A DNA stretch of 64,000 nt from Dokdonia pacifica (lineage in GTDB: Bacteria; Bacteroidota; Bacteroidia; Flavobacteriales; Flavobacteriaceae), in assembly GCF_900188275.1 (NCBI RefSeq), contig NZ_FZNY01000004.1:331927-395926 (forward strand), given 5' to 3'. The translations under genes were made by a program, and so were the position numbers. The notes below the pieces were generated by a model. That model did not search any database. It was not told the DNA's origin and saw only the letters and a list, made by a program, of their open reading frames with translations. This document shows positions 51,459 through 59,949 of the stretch, in pieces; within the stretch, counting starts at the first letter, position 1, and the number at the start of each line of letters is the position of its first letter.

Positions 51459-52808
51459 TTATACTCCACAAATTTCACTAAAATGATCTGTTTTTAATTC
51501 ACAGAATTCATACACTGCCCACCATTCTTCCCGTGTTATAGGAACTGCCATTCTTAATTTATCAATCACTTCCTGTAAGCTAATCTCATCATATTCGAAA
51601 TAGGTGTCATTACAAATAATATACGGAAGGTCTTTGCCTTTTATTTTAGAGTAGCTTTCAGTTTCTATTCTTTGTTGGGCAATACCTATGGCATTTCTTG
51701 AAGCACTACCTGTTGCAACCTTAGTTGTAAATAGATTGAAAAAGGTATTTTGCTCTAAGCTTAACTCTTTTGAAATATTGAGAATTTCATTATTTACATC
51801 TTTCTCTAACTGTTCGCTATTAGAAAGTCCAGAAGCTTCTAGCACATGGTCTATATTAAAGTTTTTTAGATTGTAAGCTCCGTATTCCTCTGCATAATTC
51901 ATTAAAAGGCAAACAAATGCAAATCCACGATCTTTTAACTCTATTAACTTTACAGGCCTCTCTTGCCATTCTTTTACTTTAAAGGATTTGGGGATATTTA
52001 GTTTTTCAAAAGACTCATTAGTTAAATTAAGTGATAATGTTGCAAACCGTGAAGCTATCTCATACCCCCTAATAGGGTCTTTAATATTTAATATGTTTGT
52101 TGTAACGTGAACACCAACGGAGTATAAGGATAAATCTGAATTATATAGTTTTTTGAAAATTTCATCACTATATAATTTTAATTCAATTTTTAAGGACTCT
52201 TCATCCAAAGAATAAATGCTTACAAGTCGTGACGCCATTTCAGCAAAAGTAGCAGTTGTTTCTAATAATGATGCAGTAGAAAGGGGTACTCTAGCTACAG
52301 GAAGGTCATTATGTGAGTTGAATTTTGTAAAAAAAATAGGCTTACTATTATCTATGTGTCCTAAACTATCATAACGTAATCCCATAGAGAAGCTATACCT
52401 CCAAGGTTCTCTTGCGCTTCCTTGTATCTTATTATATATTTCAGAGTAATAAGTAGCAAATTTATCTCCTTTAAAACTATCGTGTAATTCTTTAACCTTG
52501 AACATTTCTGATTCATCTCCGTGAAAAATACTATCAAATGCCCTATAAGTCTTTGCTAGTTTCTGAACACCCCAAAGAGTTCCTATATGGTCTAACCAAT
52601 GCTGTACTTCGTGAACAATAATACTCTGATGTCCTGAAAATTTGTCTGGACTTTTATACACTTCGTCAAACTGCTCTTCACTTAATTTATTAAATGTAAT
52701 GAAATTTCCTAATGGATGATAATAAGCTAGAGTATCTACACTAGGGAAAATCTTCCAAAAATTATTATTTCCTAAATACATACTACTTAGTTTATTGTTT
52801 TGTAACAA
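51459..52808 (-). CDS. HExxH-containing protein paired with a PLD-like nuclease
   Basis: 449 aa, no signal peptide or TM. The motif VHEVQHWLDH (near residue 65) has the HExxH form of zinc metallopeptidases. The rest is helical and unrecognised. The start lies inside the end of the PLD gene (22-base overlap), so the two are translationally coupled. An unknown two-gene accessory system, possibly defensive, is inference. Confidence 0.6.
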   Translation of the reverse strand: MLQNNKLSSMYLGNNNFWKIFPSVDTLAYYHPLGNFITFNKLSEEQFDEVYKSPDKFSGHQSIIVHEVQHWLDHIGTLWGVQKLAKTYRAFDSIFHGDESEMFKVKELHDSFKGDKFATYYSEIYNKIQGSAREPWRYSFSMGLRYDSLGHIDNSKPIFFTKFNSHNDLPVARVPLSTASLLETTATFAEMASRLVSIYSLDEESLKIELKLYSDEIFKKLYNSDLSLYSVGVHVTTNILNIKDPIRGYEIASRFATLSLNLTNESFEKLNIPKSFKVKEWQERPVKLIELKDRGFAFVCLLMNYAEEYGAYNLKNFNIDHVLEASGLSNSEQLEKDVNNEILNISKELSLEQNTFFNLFTTKVATGSASRNAIGIAQQRIETESYSKIKGKDLPYIICNDTYFEYDEISLQEVIDKLRMAVPITREEWWAVYEFCELKTDHFSEICGV

Positions 52809-53656
52809 CTATAACAAGCTGGTTTAGAAAAATTCACATTGTGGTTTTTACCACAAGAAACACAATAATTCTCTGGATAGCGCGAGTCTCCAAACTTAGC
52901 CCATATTTTATAACAGTTATTGCAAAGGGGTTTTTCTATAGATATTGGAATGTTTGTTTTACAACGAATACAATGTCCATTTTGCTTTTGAGTATTATCT
53001 TTTTCTTTAATTACATCACGCCCAGCTCGCTCAGATTTAATAGCAGCGTTTACATATTTTTCATGTTCAAAAGTCGATAGCGGTATTTGTTCTATATCTT
53101 TTCCTTTAGAGATGTCAAGAATTAAATCTAGTTCTATTTCAGAACCCACATAATCTTTACCTAATAATAGCTTCTTTTTATACTTAGGACGTTTGACATA
53201 GATCGTATATCCATCGTTCTCTAATACTGAAAAACAGGTTTTTTGAGCAGTATCGAAGAATGTGTTAGGAGTCAATATTTTTTTTGTAGTTAATACTCCA
53301 AATTCGATATTATTTATAAAAGAATAGTCTATCAAATTCATGGAAGTTACAATAGCTTTACTCTCATTTCCATAATATTTTGCGTGTAAATTAGGTATGT
53401 AGACTATTGTGATATTAGGGAACTGAGTAAAATACTCAATATCCTGCTTTTTGAAGCTTCGACTTACATTGGATTCATTTTTACCAAAACCAATAATAAT
53501 TTGCACTTGTGCATTATTTAGGTGTGTTTTAAAAACTTCATTTTTAAAATAATCATCTAGTTGTATAAATGGAGATAGTATAAGAATAAATTTCTCAGCA
53601 TAGTAAATCGTATCATAAATTTCTTCAGCAAGTGCTTCATCGGTTAAAAAACTCAT
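52787..53656 (-). CDS. PLD-like nuclease domain with C-terminal zinc ribbons
   Basis: 289 aa. A phospholipase D-like domain (1-170) has one HKD-type motif LHAKYYGNESKAIVTSMNL (about 99-117); one motif per chain suggests a dimeric active site, as in Nuc/BfiI. The C-terminal 70 residues hold three CxxC-type knuckles (CIRC, CNNC, CVSC ... CYSC), probably nucleic-acid-binding zinc ribbons. First gene of a two-gene operon. Confidence 0.75.
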   Translation of the reverse strand: MSFLTDEALAEEIYDTIYYAEKFILILSPFIQLDDYFKNEVFKTHLNNAQVQIIIGFGKNESNVSRSFKKQDIEYFTQFPNITIVYIPNLHAKYYGNESKAIVTSMNLIDYSFINNIEFGVLTTKKILTPNTFFDTAQKTCFSVLENDGYTIYVKRPKYKKKLLLGKDYVGSEIELDLILDISKGKDIEQIPLSTFEHEKYVNAAIKSERAGRDVIKEKDNTQKQNGHCIRCKTNIPISIEKPLCNNCYKIWAKFGDSRYPENYCVSCGKNHNVNFSKPACYSCYKTIN

Positions 53657-54070
53657 ATAAATAGTTTGATGTATTTAATTTAGCCCTAAATATAAAATAA
53701 TGTAATATACTACAAAGTAAATAGTTGCAGTAAGTTGCGCGTGCAACCTCTACGGTCATTTTACAATAATGTGGCCCATCTATGGGATTCGTTGAAAAAT
53801 AAGATAGTTACAAATAGTTTTTGAAAACTAGAATTTCAATTAAAAGTAAGGTTGTTTTATCAGCTTTGCTTTTAATGTTTTACAGATGTTTTATTTCAAA
53901 AATGTCATAGGGAGTGCATTGAAATAACAAAACTATACTAATTTAGAATTATATAAAAAACACACATTAAGTAACTTCCCTTATAAGGGATGCTTTATTT
54001 TAAAAGTGTTATATAGAGCGCAGTGGAGTGTGTGATATATAATTTTTTGGAAAACTATTCTTAAATTATA
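53657..54070. other. 414-base intergenic region
   Basis: Contains copy 1 of a long direct repeat (53745-53882). Two further loosely similar segments follow (about 53886 and 53991, both GATGYTTTATTTYAAAARTGT-like), and a CCCTTATAAGGG palindrome (about 53978). No ORF. Confidence 0.5.
53745..53882 (+). repeat. 137-bp imperfect direct repeat, copy 1
   Basis: Starts CAACCTC and ends with a TTTTATCAGCTTTGCTTTTA word. It matches 57747-57883 over its full length with scattered changes. The two copies bracket the membrane protein, DprA-like, ComF-like and IS256 genes. Confidence 0.75.
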
Positions 54071-54856
54071 TTAGGTGAAAAACTTTAGATATGCTAAAAC
54101 GATGGTAATAAGAGCGACAATACCATCTAAAATATGTGTATCCATATATTTATTAACCCCACGGATACCATAAGAAATAAAAAATAATAGTAGTAATATA
54201 GGGTAGTAGAAGACTATAGTTATTAACCAAAACAATATATAGTAGAATAGAAAGAGTGTTAATATCCAACTAATATGAAAGATTATATATAATATAATTC
54301 GATTAGAGAAAATGTAATACTTTGACTCAAGTTCAAATATAGTAAGGTTAAAAATACTATCGATAATAAAAACAACTAAAGGTAGAATGATAAGAAAGCG
54401 GATATACCAATTTTTAAAAAACTCATCAAGAGCATATATATGATTATGTTTCCAGTAAATCGCAAGGCATAGATATATACAGATGACTAAAGTGGAAGTA
54501 AAGAAGTCTAGTATTTTTTCAGCATAGATTTCTGGTAAAAATGAAGTTAGTATAATTAGAACGAATGACCCTAAAGCTAATTGACCTACATATTTTCCAA
54601 TACTTAGCATTATTAATGTAGGTTGAATATCAATAGCTTTTCGCAAAAAAGAATTTGTCTGCTCTAAAGTAGCTTGTATTTTACTTTTTAGAGGTTCGTT
54701 TTTAATAGCTTTTCGGGCTAAAGCATATAAAGCTAGAATAGCGCCTAAAATAGATGAAAATGTCATAGTAGTCTGATATGATTGAAAATATACAATATTT
54801 TTCATCCATTCAGTAGGTAAAATGATATCAAAATCGATCTTCAATTTCCTTTTCAA
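54071..54856 (-). CDS. multi-pass membrane protein
   Basis: 261 aa with about five to six TM segments (about 33-48, 90-108, 118-136, 150-170, 188-225 and 243-260). Not recognised. Stands alone inside the repeat-bracketed cassette and is divergent from the DprA-like gene. Could be an effector of a defence system, but nothing in the sequence proves it. Confidence 0.6.
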   Translation of the reverse strand: MKRKLKIDFDIILPTEWMKNIVYFQSYQTTMTFSSILGAILALYALARKAIKNEPLKSKIQATLEQTNSFLRKAIDIQPTLIMLSIGKYVGQLALGSFVLIILTSFLPEIYAEKILDFFTSTLVICIYLCLAIYWKHNHIYALDEFFKNWYIRFLIILPLVVFIIDSIFNLTIFELESKYYIFSNRIILYIIFHISWILTLFLFYYILFWLITIVFYYPILLLLFFISYGIRGVNKYMDTHILDGIVALITIVLAYLKFFT

Positions 54857-54978
54857 AATTTATACTTACCTTAAAAATAAAGTTTCTTTGTTCTGAATGG
54901 GTAAATAAATTAAAAGCATATCTAATTTCTTATATTTGTTTTTAAAACTTACAATCGCAAAATTTTTAAATATATCCA

Positions 54979-55012
54979 GTAGCTTAAAAGTAGCTTAAAA
55001 GTAGCTTAAAAG
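54979..55012 (+). repeat. three tandem 11-bp units
   Basis: GTAGCTTAAAA three times in a row, 55 bases before the DprA-like gene and between divergent genes. One unit per helical turn suggests operator sites or simple slippage. Confidence 0.65.
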
Positions 55013-55066
55013 AATTAAAGTTAGTTTCATTAAATTTGAAAAAATCATTCTCGTAATTTACACTAA

Positions 55067-55735
55067 ATGGATTTTAAAGAATACTTAAATTTACTTACAG
55101 AAACAGAAAAAAAACATTTCCCTAAAGAATTGTTTTTTGCTGGAGATCAAAGTTTACTTTTTGAAAAAAGAAGAATCTCTGTAGTAGGTTCAAGAAAAGC
55201 TACTACAAATGGTCTTAGAAGAGCTAGTGTAATCTCAAAAGCCTTGGTTGATAATGATATTATTGTTGTTAGTGGTTTAGCATCGGGTATAGATACAATG
55301 GCTCATAAAACAGCCATTGAATACGGAGGTCAAACGATCTCTGTTTTAGGAACTCCATTAGACAAAGCATATCCAAAAGAAAATGCTAGTTTGTTAGAAG
55401 TCATAAAAGATAAACATTTAGCGATATCACAATTTTCAATAGGATACCCTGTACAACCTAAAAACTTCCCCATAAGAAATAGAACTATGGCACTTATATC
55501 GGATGCTACTATTATTATAGAAGCAACAGAGAATAGTGGAACAAGACATCAAGGTTGGGAGGCACTAAGACTAGGTAGAGAGGTTTATATTTTAGAAAAT
55601 GTAGCTAATGATCCTTCTATAAAATGGGCTAAAGAAATGCTGGAATATGGAGCACAAGTATTAACTAGAGAAAATATTTCTTCAATATTAGAATCAATTC
55701 CTTATTTAACAGCAAAATTTGATTATGCTTTCTAG
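55067..55735 (+). CDS. DprA/Smf-like Rossmann protein
   Basis: 222 aa. DprA core: VVGSRKATTNGLRRA, VSGLASGIDTMAHKTAI, AYPKENASL and the RNRTMALISDATIIIEA block. It lacks the extra N- and C-terminal (SAM/winged-helix) domains of chromosomal DprA, so it is a stand-alone core. It overlaps a ComF-like phosphoribosyltransferase by 17 bases. The pairing suggests an accessory nucleotide-sensing or defence role rather than transformation. Confidence 0.82.
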   Translation: MDFKEYLNLLTETEKKHFPKELFFAGDQSLLFEKRRISVVGSRKATTNGLRRASVISKALVDNDIIVVSGLASGIDTMAHKTAIEYGGQTISVLGTPLDKAYPKENASLLEVIKDKHLAISQFSIGYPVQPKNFPIRNRTMALISDATIIIEATENSGTRHQGWEALRLGREVYILENVANDPSIKWAKEMLEYGAQVLTRENISSILESIPYLTAKFDYAF

Positions 55736-56360
55736 TATAGATTTCGCAACAATGCTAGAATTCTCGACTAATGGTGAAAATGAATTAGCTATAATGTCAA
55801 GAAAAATATGCGGTAGTATAAAGGCTGGAAATTCATCAATTATCAATCGTATGATTAGTCATATTGAAAAATTAGAAGAAGACCATCCTATACGCTTAAT
55901 GTTTAATGATAATTCTATCCTCGTTCCAGTACCAAGAAGTACTCCTCTGATAGAAGGAGCTTTGTTTCCCACGAAAATTTTAGCAGAGCATCTAGTAAGA
56001 AAAGGATTTGGAGTAAGAGTTGAAGAATTAATAGAAAGGAAGAAGAAAGTTCCTAAGTCAAGTAGTTTTTCTCGTGCTAGTGATAGACCAAGTTGCAATA
56101 CACATTACAAGAGTTTAAAAACTAAAAATCCTATTGCTTTTGTAAATAAAATTATTCTTATAGACGATGTATTTACTCTAGGAAGAACTTCATTTGCTTG
56201 TGCAAGAAAATTAGAAGAAACATATCCTGACGCTGAAATATTTGTTTTCACAGCTATGAGAACAAGAGGATTTGTTAAAGAATTAAAAACCATTGTTAAA
56301 CCATCTTACAAAACAATGAAGTATAATGCTACTTATGATAAAGTGAGTCTTCCTGATTAG
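55719..56360 (+). CDS. ComF-like phosphoribosyltransferase
   Basis: 213 aa. A type I PRTase fold is shown by LVPVPRSTP and the PRPP loop IILIDDVFTLGRTS. The N-terminal zinc-binding Cys cluster of true ComF is absent. Two-gene operon with the DprA-like gene. The substrate base is unknown. Confidence 0.8.
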   Translation: MIMLSSIDFATMLEFSTNGENELAIMSRKICGSIKAGNSSIINRMISHIEKLEEDHPIRLMFNDNSILVPVPRSTPLIEGALFPTKILAEHLVRKGFGVRVEELIERKKKVPKSSSFSRASDRPSCNTHYKSLKTKNPIAFVNKIILIDDVFTLGRTSFACARKLEETYPDAEIFVFTAMRTRGFVKELKTIVKPSYKTMKYNATYDKVSLPD

Positions 56361-56433
56361 GTATTCTTTATAATTTGTTAAAAAGACAGTGTCCAAAATT
56401 TTGTGTAAACAGAATTTCAGGGGGTTTACCTTT

Positions 56434-57636
56434 TTAAAGTTGGACCCGTTTTTCAAATATAGTTAAGAACTGATTAAGTATTAGTCCCCAATTATGAATT
56501 GGAGCTGTCCATTTTTTAGTGATTTGCATTAATGCTAAATATACTGACTTTTTAAGTGCGTCATCCGTTGGGAATGCCATCTTATTTTTAGTGTACTTTC
56601 TGATTTTACCATTTAGATTTTCAATGAGATTAGTTGTATAGATGATTTTTCTAATCTCTAATGGGAAGTCAAAAAATACAGTGAGTTCTTCCCAGTTTCT
56701 CTGCCAAGATTGCACAGCATAGGGATATTTGTCATTCCATTTCTCTGCAAATCGGTCTAGTTCTGCTTTTGCCATCTCTTTATTTGGAGCATTGTATATA
56801 TGCTTCATATCTCCAGTAAAGGCTTTTTTATCCTTCCATACTACATAGCGTGCACTGTTACGTATTTGATGAACTACACAAATTTGAGTATCTGCTGTAG
56901 GGAATACATTTTTGATGGATTGAGTAAAACCATTGAGATTATCCGTTACAGTAACCAATATATCTTCAACACCACGAGCTTTCATATCAGTAAGCACCCC
57001 TTGCCAAAACGCAGCTGACTCATTATGTCCAAGCCACATACCGAGTAACTCTTTACGACCTTCCCGATTAAGTCCTACAGCTAGATAAATAGTCTTGTTT
57101 ATTACTTTACCAGCTTGCCTGACTTTAAAAACAATACCATCCATCCATACGACACAATAAACGCTCTCTAGAGGTCTATTCTGCCAATCCAAGACGTGTT
57201 GGTTAACTCTATCAGTAATGATTGAAATAGCTGAAGTAGAGAGTCTAAATCCATAGATCTCTTGAAGTTCATCTTCAATATCTGATACACTCATTCCTTT
57301 AGCATAAAGAGAGATGACTATGTTCTCAACTGATAATGAATTACTCTTGTGTTTGGGAACCACAACAGGATCAAAATTACCTTGACGGTCTCTAGGCACT
57401 TCTATTTGACTTTTACCAAACTCCGTCTTGATGTGTTTCTTTGTAGTCCCATTGCGACTGTTAGAACCTTGATTCTTTGCGTTTTTGGGATATCCCAAGT
57501 GAGCATCAAGCTCTCCTTGTAGCATGGATTCTAAAGCAGTACTATGAAGCTGCTTCAATAAACTAGTTAATTCGGCTTCGGTCTTTAATCCATCGAGTAA
57601 GCCACTCTCCAAAAATTGTTTCTTTAAATCTTTCAT
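56434..57636 (-). CDS. IS256-family transposase
   Basis: 400 aa, full family length. The mutator-type DDE domain shows [13 protein letters not shown] (first Asp), VTDNLNGF (second Asp), [13 protein letters not shown] and [14 protein letters not shown] (Glu). It lies within complete IS ends and appears functional. Inserted in the repeat-bracketed cassette just after the ComF-like gene. Confidence 0.95.
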   Translation of the reverse strand: MKDLKKQFLESGLLDGLKTEAELTSLLKQLHSTALESMLQGELDAHLGYPKNAKNQGSNSRNGTTKKHIKTEFGKSQIEVPRDRQGNFDPVVVPKHKSNSLSVENIVISLYAKGMSVSDIEDELQEIYGFRLSTSAISIITDRVNQHVLDWQNRPLESVYCVVWMDGIVFKVRQAGKVINKTIYLAVGLNREGRKELLGMWLGHNESAAFWQGVLTDMKARGVEDILVTVTDNLNGFTQSIKNVFPTADTQICVVHQIRNSARYVVWKDKKAFTGDMKHIYNAPNKEMAKAELDRFAEKWNDKYPYAVQSWQRNWEELTVFFDFPLEIRKIIYTTNLIENLNGKIRKYTKNKMAFPTDDALKKSVYLALMQITKKWTAPIHNWGLILNQFLTIFEKRVQL

Positions 57637-57669
57637 AAGAAAACTGTGTTATTAAAATTAAACAAAAAA

Positions 57670-57698
57670 TTAGGCAGGTTTTAAAACCCGCCTAATTT
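57670..57698. terminator. hairpin upstream of the transposase gene
   Basis: TTAGGC(A)GGTTTT / AAAACC(C)GCCTAA, one mismatch, within the IS256 end. It probably blocks transcription entering the IS from outside. Confidence 0.6.
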
Positions 57699-57746
57699 TC
57701 TACTTACACAGTTTATCGGATACTACCGTTAAAAAAAATTGACCTA

Positions 57747-57883
57747 CAACCTCCAAGATAATTTTACAATAATTTGTTCCATTTATGGGATTCGTCATAA
57801 AATGCAATAGTTGCAAATAGTCTTTGAAAACTAGAATTTAAATTAGAAGCAAAATTGTTTTATCAGCTTTGCTTTTAATGTTT
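57747..57883 (+). repeat. 137-bp imperfect direct repeat, copy 2
   Basis: Second copy of 53745-53882. Begins 11 bases after the IS256 target duplication; the IS6 remnant starts about 20 bases after it. Confidence 0.75.
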
Positions 57884-57903
57884 TTATAACTTAATTGATT
57901 TTA

Positions 57904-58688
57904 GGGTTTTGTCGCATTATTTCGATGATTATATGATTTTGAAAGAAACTTAAAGATTAAACAGCCAGTGAACAAAAGGTTTTAAACATTGAAGTTTTAA
58001 GATTCAATATCTGTCCTTTTCTAATAATATGTACGATTTCTATTCCTGCGAGTGTTCTTTGTGCTGATTCAAATTCTTTAAATCCTGTGGTAATTGCAAT
58101 TCTCCTTTTTATACTACGATGATCCTGCTCCACAATGTTGTTAAGATATTTCACTCGTCGAATTTTTATCTTTTTTGAAGTTAAACTCCTTTTATTCCAA
58201 GTCCGTATTCCAGCTGTATTAGCACCGCTCTTATCAATATTTATTATCCTAGGCTTGCCGTTATTTCCAATAGCCTTGTTCAAGAACTTTTGAGCAGAAC
58301 CCTTCATTCTTCGCTTTGTCAGAAGGAAGTCTATAGTGTTCCCTTGTTTATCAACTGCTCGGTATAAATACTTATCCTTACCTCCTACTTTGATATACGT
58401 TTCATCAAGTTTCCAACTATCTGTTACTTGCCGTTTACGAATGTTCATATTTTTCTCTATGCCTTTAGAAAACTTAAACACCCAACGCTGGATTGTGGAA
58501 TGATCAACTCTGACACCCCGAATAGCCATCAATTCTTCAATATCACGTAACTTAAACTAAATCGAAATTTGAAATATATCGCTTGTTGTATGATGATGTG
58601 AGGATATTGATGGTGTTTGTATATGGAACTACTTTAAAACATCAAACTTAAGTATATTTGAAATAGTAGAATTAATGCGACAGAAACT
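57904..58688 (-). mobile_element. IS6-family element with inactivated transposase
   Basis: Ends GGGTTTTGTCGCATTATT (57904) and the reverse of 58671-58688 (AGTTTCTGTCGCATTAAT) match at 14 of 18 positions. About 785 bp, normal for IS6. No 8-bp target duplication was recognised. Confidence 0.75.
57957..58623 (-). pseudogene. IS6-family transposase, frameshifted
   Basis: The 191-residue open part from 58532 has the DDE core: LDETYIKVGGKDKYLYRAVD, NIDKSGANTAG and NNIVEQDHRSIKRR. The missing N-terminus is present upstream in another frame (PHIIIQQAIYFKFRFSLSY), and one base appears lost at the SY(R)DIEEL junction near 58542. A stop precedes it as well, so the gene is probably dead. Confidence 0.8.
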
Positions 58689-58812
58689 AACTCGCAACTA
58701 TATATAAGAAAACATTATTGTTACTACTGCACTTGTGTTAGACGGTAAATGTTCCGAAGAATTTTTAAGATACATGAATTACCAGTAATTTTTTTCTTCA
58801 AATGATATAGTT

Positions 58813-59067
58813 TTAGTTTTTCCTTACAACGTTTTCAAGATCTAAATTTAAAATGTCTTTTTCTATTTGGTCATGAATTAATTTCATGTTTATAAAATCA
58901 CTCATTCCATTTATTGATTTTGAAAAAATATAGATGTAGCTTTTTATATATTCTGCTTTCTCTTTTTCATTTATAAATTTTTTACTGTCGATAACTATGA
59001 AATGCATCAATGATCTAATTATTTTAGTTAGTTCAATAGAATCTAAATCTCTTTGTGGTTCTTTCAT
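58813..59067 (-). CDS. hypothetical helical protein, 84 aa
   Basis: Not recognised. All-helical, charged, no TM or signal peptide. Stands alone in AT-rich DNA, so confidence is limited. Confidence 0.45.
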   Translation of the reverse strand: MKEPQRDLDSIELTKIIRSLMHFIVIDSKKFINEKEKAEYIKSYIYIFSKSINGMSDFINMKLIHDQIEKDILNLDLENVVRKN

Positions 59068-59601
59068 AATTCTAAGATCATTTTCAAGTAAAAAACTATT
59101 TACATGTGTAATTTATTAGTAGACTAAATATTTAATCGTTTCCATACCTCCAATATATTTCTAAATATGATTCTTTACTTTTTATATTTTTTTGTCTTTG
59201 AAACATTTTTAAAAATTACATTTAATCGATAAAATAAAGTATTTCATCGATTATTTAACATTTTTAGTGTATGTATTATATGCTTTAATTGGTATGTAGT
59301 ACAAAATCATATTTTTATGTGAATTAATTCTTGAACCTGAAATAGATATTAAGCTACTTATCATAATTTACTTAATTATAATTATATAATGAATGATCTT
59401 GGTTTTTATAAAAATCGATAAAATGTTTATTTTTATCGATAAAAAGAGTTAATTAAATATTAATATTATATATATTTGAATCAAATTTTAATTAAATGTA
59501 TGTTTACATCTATTGTAAATCAATATTTTATGATTTTACGGTTTAACAGTAAACATTAAGAGGTAAATAAGCCTTTTCTTATATTTTTAAATTTATTACA
59601 C
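59068..59601. other. 534-base AT-rich region with ATCGAT inverted repeats
   Basis: No gene. Holds a pair of ATCGAT words around 59229-59255 and a perfect 10-bp stem ATCGATAAAA (59414-59423) / TTTTATCGAT (59431-59440), which could be a terminator or a protein-binding site. Confidence 0.5.
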
Positions 59602-59868
59602 ATGCTTGAAAACTACTTTTTAATACTCCGTTTTTGTACACCCAATACATGGTTGTTTTTGCTGTTTGGTGGTTTTGTAAACTATATGTTAGTAGAAGTG
59701 ATGACTATTTACCAGTTAGTAACTTTACTGCTGGTGAATGTATTATTGGGATTTTTTTTAAATCGTATAAAAACATCGAAGTTTTATCATTCTACTATTT
59801 CAAGCACTACTCTTGATCCTATTATAAATCCTGAAATGTTTTGCTTTCGCGAAAGCAAAAACTTATAG
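59602..59868 (+). CDS. possible small membrane protein, 88 aa
   Basis: A hydrophobic frame with about two TM-like stretches (15-30 and 37-55). The 3' end crosses a 22-bp palindrome common in intergenic DNA, and no homologue is recognised, so it may be chance. Confidence 0.3.
   Translation: MLENYFLILRFCTPNTWLFLLFGGFVNYMLVEVMTIYQLVTLLLVNVLLGFFLNRIKTSKFYHSTISSTTLDPIINPEMFCFRESKNL
59839..59860. repeat. perfect 22-bp palindrome
   Basis: TTTTGCTTTCG / CGAAAGCAAAA. The core GCTTTCGCGAAAGC recalls an abundant interspersed palindrome of some marine flavobacteria (recollection, not checked). Single copy in this window. Confidence 0.6.
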
Positions 59869-59949
59869 GATGCTATTTACATATCCAATTACAACAAATA
59901 AATTTTCAATCGAAAATAATTAGCCTTTTCAGAAATAGAAAACCAATCT

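Larger units (their letters stand above)
56385..57727 (-). mobile_element. complete IS256-family insertion sequence
   Basis: 1343 bp. Terminal inverted repeats begin GACAGTGTCC (56385) and GGTAGTATCC (reverse of 57727) and stay related for about 27 bases. An 8-bp target duplication GTTAAAAA flanks it (56377-56384 and 57728-57735), so the copy is intact and fairly recent. Confidence 0.9.

Noticed and set aside
59634-59816. 60-aa plus-strand ORF
   Set aside because: Alternative frame of an already doubtful 88-aa ORF; no supporting signal.
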